Shown here: positions 1-9,800 of the stretch, piece by piece | Position numbering within the stretch: the first letter of the stretch is position 1 | How the letters are laid out: every line of letters starts with the position of its first letter | Source of the DNA: JBMYRH01 sp049602155 | GTDB taxonomy: Bacteria > Myxococcota_A > UBA9042 > PHBI01 > JBMYRH01 | Reading direction: 5' to 3' | Assembly: GCA_049602155.1 (NCBI GenBank) | Contig: JBMYRH010000041.1 | Coordinates: forward strand, 1-39,511 | DNA length: 39,511 bases | Notes under the pieces: model-generated | What the model was told of the DNA's origin: nothing | The model's input: only the letters and a program-made list of their open reading frames with translations | Databases searched by the model: none | Position numbers and translations under genes: made by a program

Positions 1-235
1 CCTGCAACGGCCTGGAGACGTGCGAGGCGACGAGCGGCGAGTGCATCGCTGGCGAGGCCGTGGTCTGCGACGACCAGGACGCCTGCAACGGCCTGGAGAC
101 GTGCGAGGCGACGACTGGCGAGTGCATCGCTGGCGAAGCCGTGGTCTGCGACGACGCCGATGCCTGCAACGGCCTGGAGACGTGCGAGGTGACGACCGGG
201 GAGTGCCTGTCGGGAGACGCGCTGTTGTGTGACGA
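1..235 (+). repeat. 81-bp tandem coding repeat
   Basis: The window opens inside near-identical tandem units that begin CCTGCAACGGCCTGGAGACG at 1, 82 and 163, a period of 81 bp or 27 codons. They encode the Cys-rich modules of the selenoprotein. More units probably lie upstream of the window. Confidence 0.85.
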
Positions 236-1790
236 CGGGGACCCTTGCAACGGTGACGAGACCTGCGAGGCGGAGTCAGGGTGTGTCGTCGGCACTGCCC
301 TGGAGTGCGACGATGGTGTCGCCTGCAACGGAACCGAGTACTGCGAAGCGGACCTCGGCTGCGCGGACGGTGAGCCACCGGTCGCTGGCTGTGACGATGA
401 CAACCCCTGCACTGAGGATGTCTGCGGGCTCGAGGGCTGCACGCACCCGCCGGCTGCCGATGGCGGCACCTGCGACGACGGCGTGAGCTGCACAGCGATG
501 GACACATGCACGGCCGGCGTGTGCTCCGGGGCGGCTGATGCGCAGCTGTGTGATGATGAGGATCCGTGCACGGCTGACACATGCGACGCCCAAACTGGCT
601 GCGTGCAGAGCGACGTGAACGGCTGCGCCATCGCCGGGTGCGCGACGCCGGTCGCCGAGCTCGACGGGACGGGCTGCATCGAAGTGCCGACCTTCATGGA
701 GGACGGCGTCCCAGCGGCCTTCACAGTGGATTTCTGGATGCAGTCCATGGGCTCGGGGGGCGGCGTGCTCTTCGATCTTCGTGACGCTCTCGACACCCCG
801 ACCGGCTGGCAGCTTGACCTCGACGTAGCGGGGACCATTCGATACCAAGAGGAGACGCAAGTCGGGCCTGCCCAAGCGGTGAGCCTGACAGAGCTCCCCC
901 AGGGCACCTGGCGGCACGTCGCGCTCGTGCGGCGCGCAGACGGCAGTGCGCAGCTCTTCATTGACGGGCAGCCCGAGCCGCCGACCAGCATGGGCGCTGA
1001 GGATGCGCTCTTGAGCGAGGCGCCGGTAGGGTCGCTTTGGATCGGCTGCGATGACGGGGCGAGCGCGCACTTCCACGGCGCCCTCGACGAGGTCCGCATC
1101 TCCGAAGGCGAGCGCTATGACAGCGCCTTCACCCCGCCGATGGAGCCCTTGGCGGCCGATGATACGACCCACCTGCTGTACCACTTTGATGATGACGCAG
1201 ACGGCCAGGTCGTCGACAGCTCGCCGCATGGCCTCGATGGCCTCGTGGTCGGCGAGGACATGCGCCCGAGCGTAAGCCCCGTCGCGGACTGCTCCCTGGC
1301 ACCCAGCTGTGATGACCCGCCGTGCGTGGGGGCGCCAGCGCCGAGCTGGGCGCTCGTCGATAAGCAGCCGGGTGATGCGCTCGATACGACCTACGGGCTC
1401 GATGCCTTTGACGCCAAGGTGATGGTCTTGGTCTTGTTATCCGGGTCGTGAGGCTTCTGTGTCTCCCAGGCTGGGAAATTGCAGGAGATGAGCGAAGAGC
1501 TGACCACTGAAGGCTACGGTGACGACGTCCAGTTCGCGCTGATCAACGACAAGTACGCGAGCTCGAGCGTCACGAACCTCACCAACAAATGCGACTTCCC
1601 GGTCTTCCAAGACACGGTGGACGTCGGCGCTTGGGCGCTCCATGGCGGCAAGAAAGATGACATCTTCATCTTCAATAACGGGCTGCTCGAGACCTACCTC
1701 CCTATGGGGGGGCCGGTGTCGATCAGCCTCACAGGCGCGGGCTACGCGAACGTAAAGGGCGCCATCATGGACGCGATCAACGCCCCCTGA
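1..1790 (+). CDS. Selenoprotein P-like secreted protein (Cys-rich repeats + LamG + SelP_N-like domain), 5' partial, UGA read as Sec
   Basis: The frame is open from base 3 and the N-terminus lies outside the window. Residues 1 to about 210 are Cys-rich repeats of CNG..TCE...GEC..G...CDD type. About 217-430 form a LamG-like sandwich (DFWMQ, WRHVALVRR, LFIDG, GALDEVRIS). From about 448 the frame enters a thioredoxin-like domain, PSWALVDKQPGD then KVMVLVLLSGS, an in-frame TGA at 1449-1451, then GFC, QAGKLQEM and EEL. It ends at the TGA of 1788-1790. The order S-x-x-U-x-x-C, Q..KL, L..EGY, KDD.. follows the N-terminal domain of animal selenoprotein P, where UxxC is the redox motif. The homology runs straight across the TGA and a SECIS-like hairpin follows it, so I read TGA as selenocysteine (residue 483 of the visible part). 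A split into two genes is the alternative; no good start or RBS precedes the second half. Probable role: exported thiol/selenol redox protein. The Sec machinery is not in this window. Confidence 0.82.
1449..1451 (+). other. In-frame UGA, predicted selenocysteine codon (UGFC motif)
   Basis: TGA lies in the same frame as both the upstream LamG part and the downstream thioredoxin-like part. It sits exactly where selenoprotein P-type domains carry the Sec of their UxxC site: the local protein is SGS-U-GFC. The next in-frame stop is the TGA at 1788-1790, which falls at the natural end of the domain. Confidence 0.8.
1454..1487 (+). other. Candidate bacterial SECIS hairpin
   Basis: Read by eye: the lower stem 1454-1459 (CTTCTG) pairs with 1482-1487 (CAGGAG), including one G-U pair. 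The upper stem 1464-1468 (TCCCA) pairs with 1472-1476 (TGGGA). The apical loop is GGC at 1469-1471. There are 17 bases between the UGA and the apical loop, and the loop begins with GG. The general bacterial SECIS model calls for roughly 16-37 bases of spacing, a short apical loop and a G in its first two positions, so the fit is good. The hairpin lies inside the coding sequence, as bacterial SECIS elements do. Confidence 0.72.
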
Positions 1791-1844
1791 GGCTGGCGCT
1801 ATAAGGGCGATGCGAGCGGCCGTGGTTCGTGATAGGGGGCACCT

Positions 1845-4313
1845 ATGCACCGCCTCCCCACCACGCTCTGCCTCGCGTTGCTCGTCGCGTCATGCGGCGG
1901 GGACGACTCCCCCCCTCAGGACCCCATGGACGTCACCTCCGAGCCCGACATTGGGCCCGCCGATGTCGGGGTGGACGATGAGCCGACGCCGCTCCCCGCG
2001 GCGACGCTCTGGGAGCGAGGGGCCGCGCCGCTGTTGTGGACCGACTGGGCTCAAGAGCGCCCCGCGCTGCTCGACGTGTCGAGCTGGGCGCACGCTGAGG
2101 CGGTGGATGACGCGCCGCTTCGGCACAGGCGCTTGCCGGACTTTGGCGTCGGCAATGGGCATGCCTTCGCGCTCATCGGCTATGGCACCCCCATCAACAG
2201 CCTGCACTCGATGGTCGGGCCGTACTATCACAAGGGCTCGGGCTTCTTTGGCGACGTCGCGGTCCAGGTCCTCGACAGCGCTGGTCAGCCTCTGAGCTGG
2301 GAGACGGAGTGGGCAGGCTGGGTGCGCGGTGCGCCCGTGGTGCACACCCAAGCGATGCGCGAGGACCTGATGCTGTCGACGACGGACTTCGCGCCGCTCG
2401 TCGGCGACACCGACGCTGCGATCCGTCGTGCGCTCTTGCGCATCGTCGTGGTGCGTAACGTCTCCGAGGCGACGCTCACGGGGCGTCAACTCGCGCTCCA
2501 AGCCACGCGTCCGCAGACCCTGGTGACCGGGGGGTGGCGCGAGGTACGTGATGAGCGCTCCAGGACCCTCGTCGCGGTAGGTGAGCCCGACGCGGTGGTC
2601 GGTCAGAGCGCCTTTCTCGTCCCTGTCGGTTCCCTAGCGCCTGGCGGTGAGCGGGTGATCGTCCTCGCGAGCGTGATGGATGATGACGATGAGCGTTACG
2701 ATGAGACCCAGGCTGCGCTCTCGCTTGAGGGTGTCTTCGAGGCCTTGGAGGGGACGCTGGAGTCCTGGCGAGGCGCCACTGAAGCTGCGACGGTCCTGGT
2801 CACCCCCGATGAGCGGGTGAACGACTACTTCGAAGGCCAACGCACGATCATCCTCTCGCAGCAGGCCTATAACGGTTCGTCTCAGCCCATGAGTGAGTAC
2901 ACGGGCGCGTGGCTGCGCGACCAGGCGGGGCCGGTGCGCTACCTCCTGGCGTCTGGGATGGCCGAGCGCGCGCGGGAGATGCTGGATTACCTGTGGTTGG
3001 CGACGCTGTCTCAGGGCGAGATCTTGAACATGTCCTATGGCGACTATCAGCCCGAGGACGCGATGGACGAGCCCGACTGGGCCACTATGGGCGTGATGGA
3101 CGGCCGTGAGCGGGCCGAGTCACCGAGCTACGTCCCGCTGATGTCCCATTGGTATTGGAAGGCGACAGGGGAGGGCGACTTCTTGGCAGAGCGCTTGGGC
3201 TGGATGAAGGCCTGCTTGGACCTGCAGGACATCCGCAGCGACCTCTTGCCCTTCTCGACTGACGAGACCTTCCGTACCGCCATGGCTGCGGCGCATGGGC
3301 ACGATGTCTTTGAGCAGTTTGAGAGCGGCTTCTTCTCGGCGAACTCCTCGTTCCTGTGGGTCGCCGCCGCCGAGGGCCTTGCTGAGATGGCCGCGGCGCT
3401 CCTTGGCGACGAGGGGGCCGCGGTGGCGTCGGACTATACGTCGCGCGCAGCGACCCTTCGCGCGGCTGCAGAAGCGACCTACCAGGCTGAGACCGGCGCC
3501 TATCATCCCTACGTCCTCGAGGAGACCATGGCCCCGGCACCTGCGCCCTTCGAGGATGTGAACACCAAGCCTCTTTGGTCGGGGTATGTCGCCGCTGACG
3601 ACCCCGCTGGGCACGCCCAGCTCGCTGCGCTCATCGACGCGCTCGATGGCCACGATGGGGTGCTGGTCTCGCCGCTCCCCGATGACTTCGAGCCCGTCCT
3701 GGACCACCCGATGACCGACGGCATCTACACCGGGATGTCACCTGGTTACTTCTTGTCGAACCTGGCTCAGACACATCACCCACTTGCGGAGGCTGCGTTT
3801 AATGCCCTCGCAGACCACGCCACGCCCTCCGGGGCGACGCCGGAGTATCACATCCTAGATGACTACGGTCCGCTCCACGCGGTCTACGATCCTGTCGGAG
3901 GGACCGGCGATTACCCGGCGCGTTATCGCCCCTGGGAGGGAGGCATCTTGGCGGAGGCCGGCTACGCATACCTCGTTGGCAATGGCTGCGATGCCGTCCA
4001 AGGGGCGCTCGCCTTGGCTCCGAACCTGCCCAACAATTGGCCATGGCTTGAGGTGCGGCGGTTGCGGTGCGGGGCGTCCTCGGTCGACCTGCGGATCGAC
4101 GCCACAATGCAGGGGTGGCGCCTCAGCCTGACCCACCTTGAGGGGCCTGCCCTCGAGGTCGCCTTGACCGTGCCCTTTGACGCTGAGGTCTGGCGAGATG
4201 ACGCGTCAGAGGAGGCCGCGACTGAGGCGCTCCTTTGGGGGAATTCAGTGACGCACCTGACGCCGTTTACGCTTGATGTACAGGCGACGACGTCGCTCGA
4301 ATTGCGTCGCTAA
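1845..4313 (+). CDS. Six-hairpin glycosidase-type lipoprotein
   Basis: The 822-residue protein starts at an ATG preceded by AGGGGG. It has a lipoprotein signal (LLVASC, acylated Cys17) and then an acidic Asp/Pro-rich linker, so it should be anchored in the envelope. The N-terminal third looks like a beta-sandwich. The middle has features of (alpha/alpha)6 glycosidases: GAWLRDQAGPVRYLLASGM, repeated helical hairpins and a late PWEGGILAEAGYAYLVGNG segment. A C-terminal beta part (LAPNLPNNWPWLEVRRLRCG) resembles that of GH78-like and amylo-glucosidase-like enzymes. I cannot assign a GH family or substrate. The gene follows the selenoprotein by 54 bp and precedes a TetR gene; co-transcription with either is possible. 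A second glycosidase lipoprotein (GH92) lies 11 kb away. Confidence 0.72.
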   Translation: MHRLPTTLCLALLVASCGGDDSPPQDPMDVTSEPDIGPADVGVDDEPTPLPAATLWERGAAPLLWTDWAQERPALLDVSSWAHAEAVDDAPLRHRRLPDFGVGNGHAFALIGYGTPINSLHSMVGPYYHKGSGFFGDVAVQVLDSAGQPLSWETEWAGWVRGAPVVHTQAMREDLMLSTTDFAPLVGDTDAAIRRALLRIVVVRNVSEATLTGRQLALQATRPQTLVTGGWREVRDERSRTLVAVGEPDAVVGQSAFLVPVGSLAPGGERVIVLASVMDDDDERYDETQAALSLEGVFEALEGTLESWRGATEAATVLVTPDERVNDYFEGQRTIILSQQAYNGSSQPMSEYTGAWLRDQAGPVRYLLASGMAERAREMLDYLWLATLSQGEILNMSYGDYQPEDAMDEPDWATMGVMDGRERAESPSYVPLMSHWYWKATGEGDFLAERLGWMKACLDLQDIRSDLLPFSTDETFRTAMAAAHGHDVFEQFESGFFSANSSFLWVAAAEGLAEMAAALLGDEGAAVASDYTSRAATLRAAAEATYQAETGAYHPYVLEETMAPAPAPFEDVNTKPLWSGYVAADDPAGHAQLAALIDALDGHDGVLVSPLPDDFEPVLDHPMTDGIYTGMSPGYFLSNLAQTHHPLAEAAFNALADHATPSGATPEYHILDDYGPLHAVYDPVGGTGDYPARYRPWEGGILAEAGYAYLVGNGCDAVQGALALAPNLPNNWPWLEVRRLRCGASSVDLRIDATMQGWRLSLTHLEGPALEVALTVPFDAEVWRDDASEEAATEALLWGNSVTHLTPFTLDVQATTSLELRR

Positions 4314-4342
4314 CCCACGGATAGCGGAGCCATCGGGCTCAG

Positions 4343-5023
4343 ATGACGTCTCATACTTTCCGGTGGTACCCTGCGGGTGTGGAAAGTGATGAAGAAAAGC
4401 GTCGGGGGCCGGGCCGACCGAAAGAGCCAGAGAAGCGCGAGCGCCTCATCGGCATCGCTCGGCAGATCTTCGCGGAGTCCGGGTTCGCGGGCACGTCATT
4501 GACGCGCATCGCCTTGGCTGCGGGCTTGAGCAAGCCGGCACTCTTTCATCACTTCAAGAACAAAGAGGGCCTCTACGAAGCGGTGCTCTACAGCACGGTG
4601 GGGGGGCTCGCGCAGGTGATCGGGCAGTCCAACCTGCGAGAGGGCAGCTTTGACGAGCGCCTCTGTGAGCTGGCGGGTGGCTTGGCGGATTACTTTGGGG
4701 AGAACCCCGATGCCGCGCGGCTCTTGAGCCAAGAGGTGATCAATTCCGGTCCCTTTACGGCAGGTCCTGGGCGTCAGCAGCTGCGGGTCACGCTTCAGAT
4801 CGGCGTCAGCTTCGTCATCGCAGGGCAGGCCGCAGGTGAGTTTCATGTCGAGGATCCCGCCCGGGTCGTCCTCGCAGGCGCTGGTCACGTGCTCTTCTAC
4901 TATGGGGCCCGACAGGCGACCGACGATATCCTCGGTGAAGACGGCCTCAGCCCCGATGCTCGCGCGGCGCAAAGGGAGGCCATCATCCGCCACTTCAGGC
5001 GCCTCTGCGGTGTGAAGAGCTGA
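4343..5023 (+). CDS. TetR/AcrR family transcriptional regulator
   Basis: The 226-residue protein has a basic N-terminal arm (KRRGPGRPKEPEKRERLIG) and a classical TetR helix-turn-helix at about residues 51-70 (TSLTRIALAAGLSKPALFHH, then FKNKEGLYEAVL). A ligand-binding helical domain follows. The ATG at 4343 has GCGGAG upstream at a rather long distance. GTG at 4379 would give a shorter protein beginning just before the basic arm and is also possible. The ligand is unknown. The AT-rich inverted repeat at 5134-5159, between this gene and the C39-like lipoprotein, is a candidate operator, which would place that lipoprotein under its control. That link is inference from position and symmetry only. 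Confidence 0.88.
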   Translation: MTSHTFRWYPAGVESDEEKRRGPGRPKEPEKRERLIGIARQIFAESGFAGTSLTRIALAAGLSKPALFHHFKNKEGLYEAVLYSTVGGLAQVIGQSNLREGSFDERLCELAGGLADYFGENPDAARLLSQEVINSGPFTAGPGRQQLRVTLQIGVSFVIAGQAAGEFHVEDPARVVLAGAGHVLFYYGARQATDDILGEDGLSPDARAAQREAIIRHFRRLCGVKS

Positions 5024-5233
5024 CGCAAGTCACCTCTAAGTGGCTCTCCATGCATGCGCCCTTACTGAGACATCTGTGCGTCCATGGGGCGTGTCAGCTG
5101 CGCCTTGGAGCACAAAGCGTGGCCTCATCTGAAAAATAAACCTTACGTTTGGTAAATTTCTAAAGATGCCCTAATCTGTCGGTGAGGCGGTCCACAGATG
5201 CGACCGCTCACGTCCACGGATGGAGGGCTGGGG
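5024..5233 (+). promoter_or_regulatory. AT-rich intergenic region with inverted repeat (candidate TetR operator/promoter)
   Basis: This 210-bp gap holds a sharp AT-rich island (about 5131-5165) in otherwise GC-rich DNA. An imperfect inverted repeat pairs AAATAAACC (5134-5142) with GGTAAATTT (5151-5159), 7 of 9 positions symmetric around an 8-bp spacer; a shorter AAAC/GTTT symmetry (5138-5141 and 5147-5150) is nested inside. Size and placement suit a TetR-type operator over the promoter of the downstream lipoprotein gene. No clear terminator was seen. Confidence 0.45.
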
Positions 5234-6844
5234 ATGGAAGCGACGCGCGTAGGGTTTCTCGGGTGCTGTCTTGTCGTTATCCTGGCCCTTTTAGGAGGGT
5301 GCGATAGCGCTATCGAGGACCCTCCGATGCCGTACTTCGGCCCCAGCTGGGGGTCCGCTACGGGGCAGGGTGGGGCTGAAGCGGCTGAGGGTCAGGCGCT
5401 GGAGCGGCTCTCGGTGTTGCCACGTGAGGCGGCCGAGCCAGCGCCGTCGAGAGCCACAGAGGAGCAGGGGAGCTCAGCACGCCCTGAGGCTGCCTCCGAC
5501 GAGCGCCCGCGACAGGTCGCGAAGGGGGATGAGGATCGCCAGCGGCGTCGCCACTCGGAGTCGGGGGTTCAAGCGGCGCTCACCTTCGTGAGCCCGATGC
5601 CCCTCTGGGTCTCTAACCCCGTCACCCTCTCCGTGGCCACGACTGGGCCGATCATGCGTGTGGAGTATTGGCTCGACGGGTCGCTCATGCTCGGGATGAG
5701 CAGCAGCCCAGCCGGCGGGTTTGCCGCGCTCGGCAGCGTCTGGACGGCGGGGGTTCGGGTCATCGAGGCCCGTGGTTATGGCGTGGACAATGGGCTCCTC
5801 GCGAGCACCTCGATGCTCTTCACCGTCCCCGAGCAATCGACCGGCACGGACTGGCTTGATCCGCCACCTCCGAGCGGCCCAGACAGCGCCGGAGACTCTG
5901 AGGGGACGAGTGACGGTGAAGCGTCGGAGCCGTCACCCGAGCCCGACTCAAGTCAGAGCGCATGCGACCTCGGGGAGATCGTCGACTGTGTAGGCAACTG
6001 TGCCAAGCCAGAGTGGCTCAATGACGGCTTCTGTGATGACGGGAGTCAGTACGCCATCGACTTCACGTGTACGAACTTAGGGATGGACGGCGAGGACTGC
6101 GGGCTCTCGTCGCAGTCGCCGTGCTCAGACGGCAAGCTCTTGGACTGCGTCGGCAATTGCGCCAAAGCGGCGTGGATAGGCGACGGCATCTGCGATGATG
6201 GATCCCAGTACAACATCGTCTTGACCTGCGAGGCCTTGGGGATGGATGGCGGTGACTGCGACACCGAGCCGGAGCCGGAGCCGGAGCCCGCCCCGTCACC
6301 GGCCCCGACGAGCGGCGGGACCGCGGTCCCGTACTTTTACCAGTACGCCAACGATCTCTACCCGAGCTCAAGCTGTCAGAACACCGCGGTGGCCATGCTC
6401 CTCGCGAGCTTTGGCTGGTCCGGGACCCCCGATGACATCACGGGCGCGTGGGGCAAAGACCACGCTCAGGCCCCCGCAGGGCTCGCCCAGGTCTTTAACC
6501 ACTACGCACAGCAGATGGGGATCCCACAACGCCTGACTGCGCACACCAACGGCACGCTCAGTGGCTTAAAGGCGCTCTTGGCCCAAGGCAAACCGACCAT
6601 CGTGCATGGCTACTTCACAAGCGCCGGACACGTGCTGGTCGTCACGGGCTTTAATGGCTCCAGTTACACGGTCAATGATCCAGCGGGGAAATGGAACCAG
6701 TCGTTTAAGGGGAGCTACCCCTACGGCTGGAACACGACGGTGGGCAAGGGCATCAGCTATGGAGCAGGCGCCTTCGAGGCGGCGGTCGCCACGAGCGATG
6801 GCTACAGCTCACTGCCGCTTTGGTACCACGAGCTGACGCCTTAG
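5234..6844 (+). CDS. Lipoprotein with two LNR-like repeats and a C39-like cysteine peptidase domain
   Basis: I choose ATG 5234 over ATG 5198 because GGAGGG lies 7 bases upstream and the signal then fits (LALLGGC, acylated Cys23); this gives 536 residues. A low-complexity Glu/Ser-rich linker and a beta-sandwich part follow. Two near-identical repeats at about 250-338 have the pattern C...C....W..DG.CDDGSQY...C..LGMDG.DC, which resembles Lin12/Notch repeats. A Glu-Pro linker leads to a papain-like C39-type domain (about 366-536) with candidate catalytic Cys381 (SSSCQNTAVAMLL), His466 (AGHVLVVTGF) and Asp482 (VNDPAGKW). All three are present and in family order, so it is probably an active surface peptidase or amidase. 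Substrate unknown. It faces the giant repeat protein tail to tail, 15 bp away. Confidence 0.8.
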   Translation: MEATRVGFLGCCLVVILALLGGCDSAIEDPPMPYFGPSWGSATGQGGAEAAEGQALERLSVLPREAAEPAPSRATEEQGSSARPEAASDERPRQVAKGDEDRQRRRHSESGVQAALTFVSPMPLWVSNPVTLSVATTGPIMRVEYWLDGSLMLGMSSSPAGGFAALGSVWTAGVRVIEARGYGVDNGLLASTSMLFTVPEQSTGTDWLDPPPPSGPDSAGDSEGTSDGEASEPSPEPDSSQSACDLGEIVDCVGNCAKPEWLNDGFCDDGSQYAIDFTCTNLGMDGEDCGLSSQSPCSDGKLLDCVGNCAKAAWIGDGICDDGSQYNIVLTCEALGMDGGDCDTEPEPEPEPAPSPAPTSGGTAVPYFYQYANDLYPSSSCQNTAVAMLLASFGWSGTPDDITGAWGKDHAQAPAGLAQVFNHYAQQMGIPQRLTAHTNGTLSGLKALLAQGKPTIVHGYFTSAGHVLVVTGFNGSSYTVNDPAGKWNQSFKGSYPYGWNTTVGKGISYGAGAFEAAVATSDGYSSLPLWYHELTP

Positions 6845-6859
6845 CTGAGCGTCGGCCGA

Positions 6860-9800
6860 CTACTTACAGAAGAGGCAGCCGTCTTCACAATACTCGGGTT
6901 CCCAGCTGCACCCATCATTGCTACACACGCCGATGTTGAGTTGAGAAAACGGAGGACAGTCGGGGTTCATCCCCTCTTCAAACTCTCCAGGCGTACAGAT
7001 TTGCCCGGGGCCATTACAGCCTTTAATGGACAACCAGGCGCTCCAGCCTCCCCAGCCGCAAGATCCGCTGCAGGTCCGGTTGCGGCTCTGCTGTTCAAAG
7101 CCACTGCCGCATGCGCTGGTGCAGGGGGCCTCTTGAGTCTGTGTCTCGACGGCGCCCGGGCTGCATTCGCCGCTCTCGGAGCATGAGCCCACGTTGGACC
7201 ATCCGCTGAAGCTACCCCAGCCGCATGACCCAGAACAGGTCCGCTGCCGTGTCTGTGCCTGGAAGCCGCAGTTACCGCACGGGAGCATCTGCGACTCCAC
7301 GTCGACGGCGCCCACGGCGCAGCTCCCCTCGCCCCCACAGCCACCGGTGTCATACCAGCCGCCGAAGCTCCCCCAGCCGCAGCTCCCGTTACAGGTCTGG
7401 TCGCGTTGCTGAGTCTTTGAGCCGCAGTTGCCGCACCCGACCGATTGCGTCTCGGAGTTGGTGGCGCCAGGGCTGCATGAGCCCTGCCCACCACAGCTCG
7501 TGACGTCGCTCCAGCCACTGAAGCCCCCCCAACCGCAGCTCCCGTTGCAGGTCTGTGAGCGCTGCTGGGTCTTCGAGCCGCAGTTGCCACAGCCGACACT
7601 TTGACTCTCTGTGTTGACCTGGCCGGGTGTGCATGAGCCTTGACCGCCACAGGTCGTGGTGTCGTACCAGCCGCCGAACCCGTCCCAACCGCAGCTCGCA
7701 TTACAGGTCTGGTCGCGTTGCTGGCTCTTGGAGCCACACAGGCCACACCCGACGCCCTGAGTTTCAGAGTTGACCGAGCCAGGGCTACAGGATCCCTGAC
7801 CGGAGCAGCTCCCGATATTGTACCAGCCGCCGAAGGCTCCCCAGCCGCATCCCGCGGTACATGTGCGGTCGCGCTGCTGCGCTTGTGAGCCGCAGTTACC
7901 ACAGGCCACCGTGCGGGTCTCCGACTCGCTCGCCCCCGGTGTGCATACGCCGCTGTCCGAGCAGCCGCCGACGTTGTACCAGTCACCGTATGCACCCCAG
8001 CCACAGCTGGCGTTGCATTGTTGGTCACGTTGCTGAAGTTGCGAGCCACAGGCTCCACATCCGATGGTCTGTGTCTCTGAGTTCTCGGTGCCCGGGTTGC
8101 ACGACCCTGACCCGTCACAGCCGTCGACGTCGTACCAGCTACCGTAGCTGCCCCATTGGCAACTGTCTGTGCAGGTGCGGTCTCGCGTCTGAGATTGAGA
8201 GCCACAGAACCCGCACCCGACCTCCTGGCTCTCTGAGTCGCCGTCACCCGGGCTACAGACACCCGAGCCGATGCACCCGCCGACGTCATACCAGTCGCCG
8301 AAGGCACCCCAGCCACAGGTCCCGGTACAGGTGCGGTCACGTTGCTGCTGCTTAGTGCCGCAGTTGCCGCAGTCCACAAAGCGCGTCTCTGAGTCCAAAG
8401 CGTCTGGGCTGCATTCACCGGAGCCACCACATGCGCCGACGTCGTACCACCCTCCGTACTCACCCCATCCACAGGCGGAGTTGCAGCTTCGGTCGCGCTT
8501 CTGCGATTGGGTGCCACAGTTGCCGCAGCCGATGTCCTGGGTCTGTGACTCACCACTGCCGGGCTCGCAGATCCCGGGGTTTTGGCATACGCCCTCGTCG
8601 ACCCACTCACCCCACGCGGCCCAGCCGCAGCCATCGGCGCACATGCGCGTGCGCTTCTGGGTCTTTGTGCCGCAGAAGCCGCAGTCGACGACTTGGGTCT
8701 CAGAGTCCATCTCGCCGGCCGCGCACACGCCGCTGTTGAGGCACTCACCCTCGTTTTGCCACTCCGGCCACGCAGCCCATTGGCAAGTGTCTGTGCAGCT
8801 CCGCTCTCGGCTCTGCGATTGCTCACCACAGTTGCCACAGGGGATGGTCTGCGTGTCTCCATCCACAGCGTCTGGTGCGCAGACCCCTTGGTCGGTGCAC
8901 GCGCCGGTGTTTTGCCAAGGGCCCCACTCCGGCCAATCACAGCCCTGCGTGCAGTTACGCGTCCGGGTCTGAGTCTGGGTGCCGCAGAGCCCGCAGGCGA
9001 TGTCTTGGGTCTCGACGTCCTCTTGGTCGGGGATGCAGATCGGCGGATCGACGGTGTTGCATGTCCCTCCCACACATCCGCAGCTGCCGCATCCCTCCTT
9101 CAGGCTCGAGGGCTCTCCGTGGCAGTCGAGCCACCAGGCGTCGCCATCGACACACCCCTCGGAGGCCTTCGGCTCGCAGGCGCAGGTGCCGGCGTCGCAC
9201 GTGAAGGGCGCTTGGCAGACCTCGCCGGTCGTGCAGCAGACCTCGCCGATGGCGCCACAGCAGCCCTCGTCGATGACCCCATCGCAGTTGTCGTCGACGC
9301 CGTTGCACTCTTCGGCCGTGCTCGCTGCGTCGTCGGTGCAGCGGACCGCGGTGTCGCCATCACAGACCACGACCCCGTCGGCGCACTCGTCAGCGTCGTC
9401 GCCGTCGCAGGCGTCTCCTAGGGTCGGGAAGGCCTCGTCTAGGCTGCCGTCACAGTCATTGTCGGCGCCATCGCACAGCTCGGCGGTAGACGCCGCATCA
9501 TCGGTGCATCCGTAGCCGCCGTCTTCGGCGCAGACGGTCGTGCCATCGGAGCACTTGTCGTCGTCGTCACCGTCGCAGGGCTCACCGAGGAGGTCCCAGC
9601 CATCGTCAGCCACGCCGTCACAGTTGTCGTCGGCGCCGTTGCAGATCTCTTCGAGCGGCACAGCGGCGTCACAGACCATCTGGCCAGCCCCATCACAGGT
9701 GGCCGTGCCAGTGCAGGTGCCGAAGGCGTTGGTGTTCGCGCAGCCCTCGGTCGCCACGCCGTTGTCGGTCTCGCCATCGCAGTTGTCGTCGACGTTGTTG

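Noticed and set aside
276..1229. Long antisense open frame across the Cys-rich/LamG gene
   Set aside because: No motifs, no RBS; a by-product of GC-rich codon use opposite a clear gene.
1449..1451. TGA as a normal stop, with a separate small gene from TTG 1479
   Set aside because: The thioredoxin-like domain spans the TGA in one frame, the second part has no RBS or standard start, and the redox motif would be lost.
6851..6860. GTCGGCCGAC as a transcription terminator
   Set aside because: It has no loop and no following T-run.
6967..9075. 702-codon frame in a second minus-strand phase of the repeat array, and several + strand frames across it
   Set aside because: These are repetitive mirror frames of the thrombospondin-like repeats, rich in Ala/Arg/Thr or Pro/Ser with no domain.
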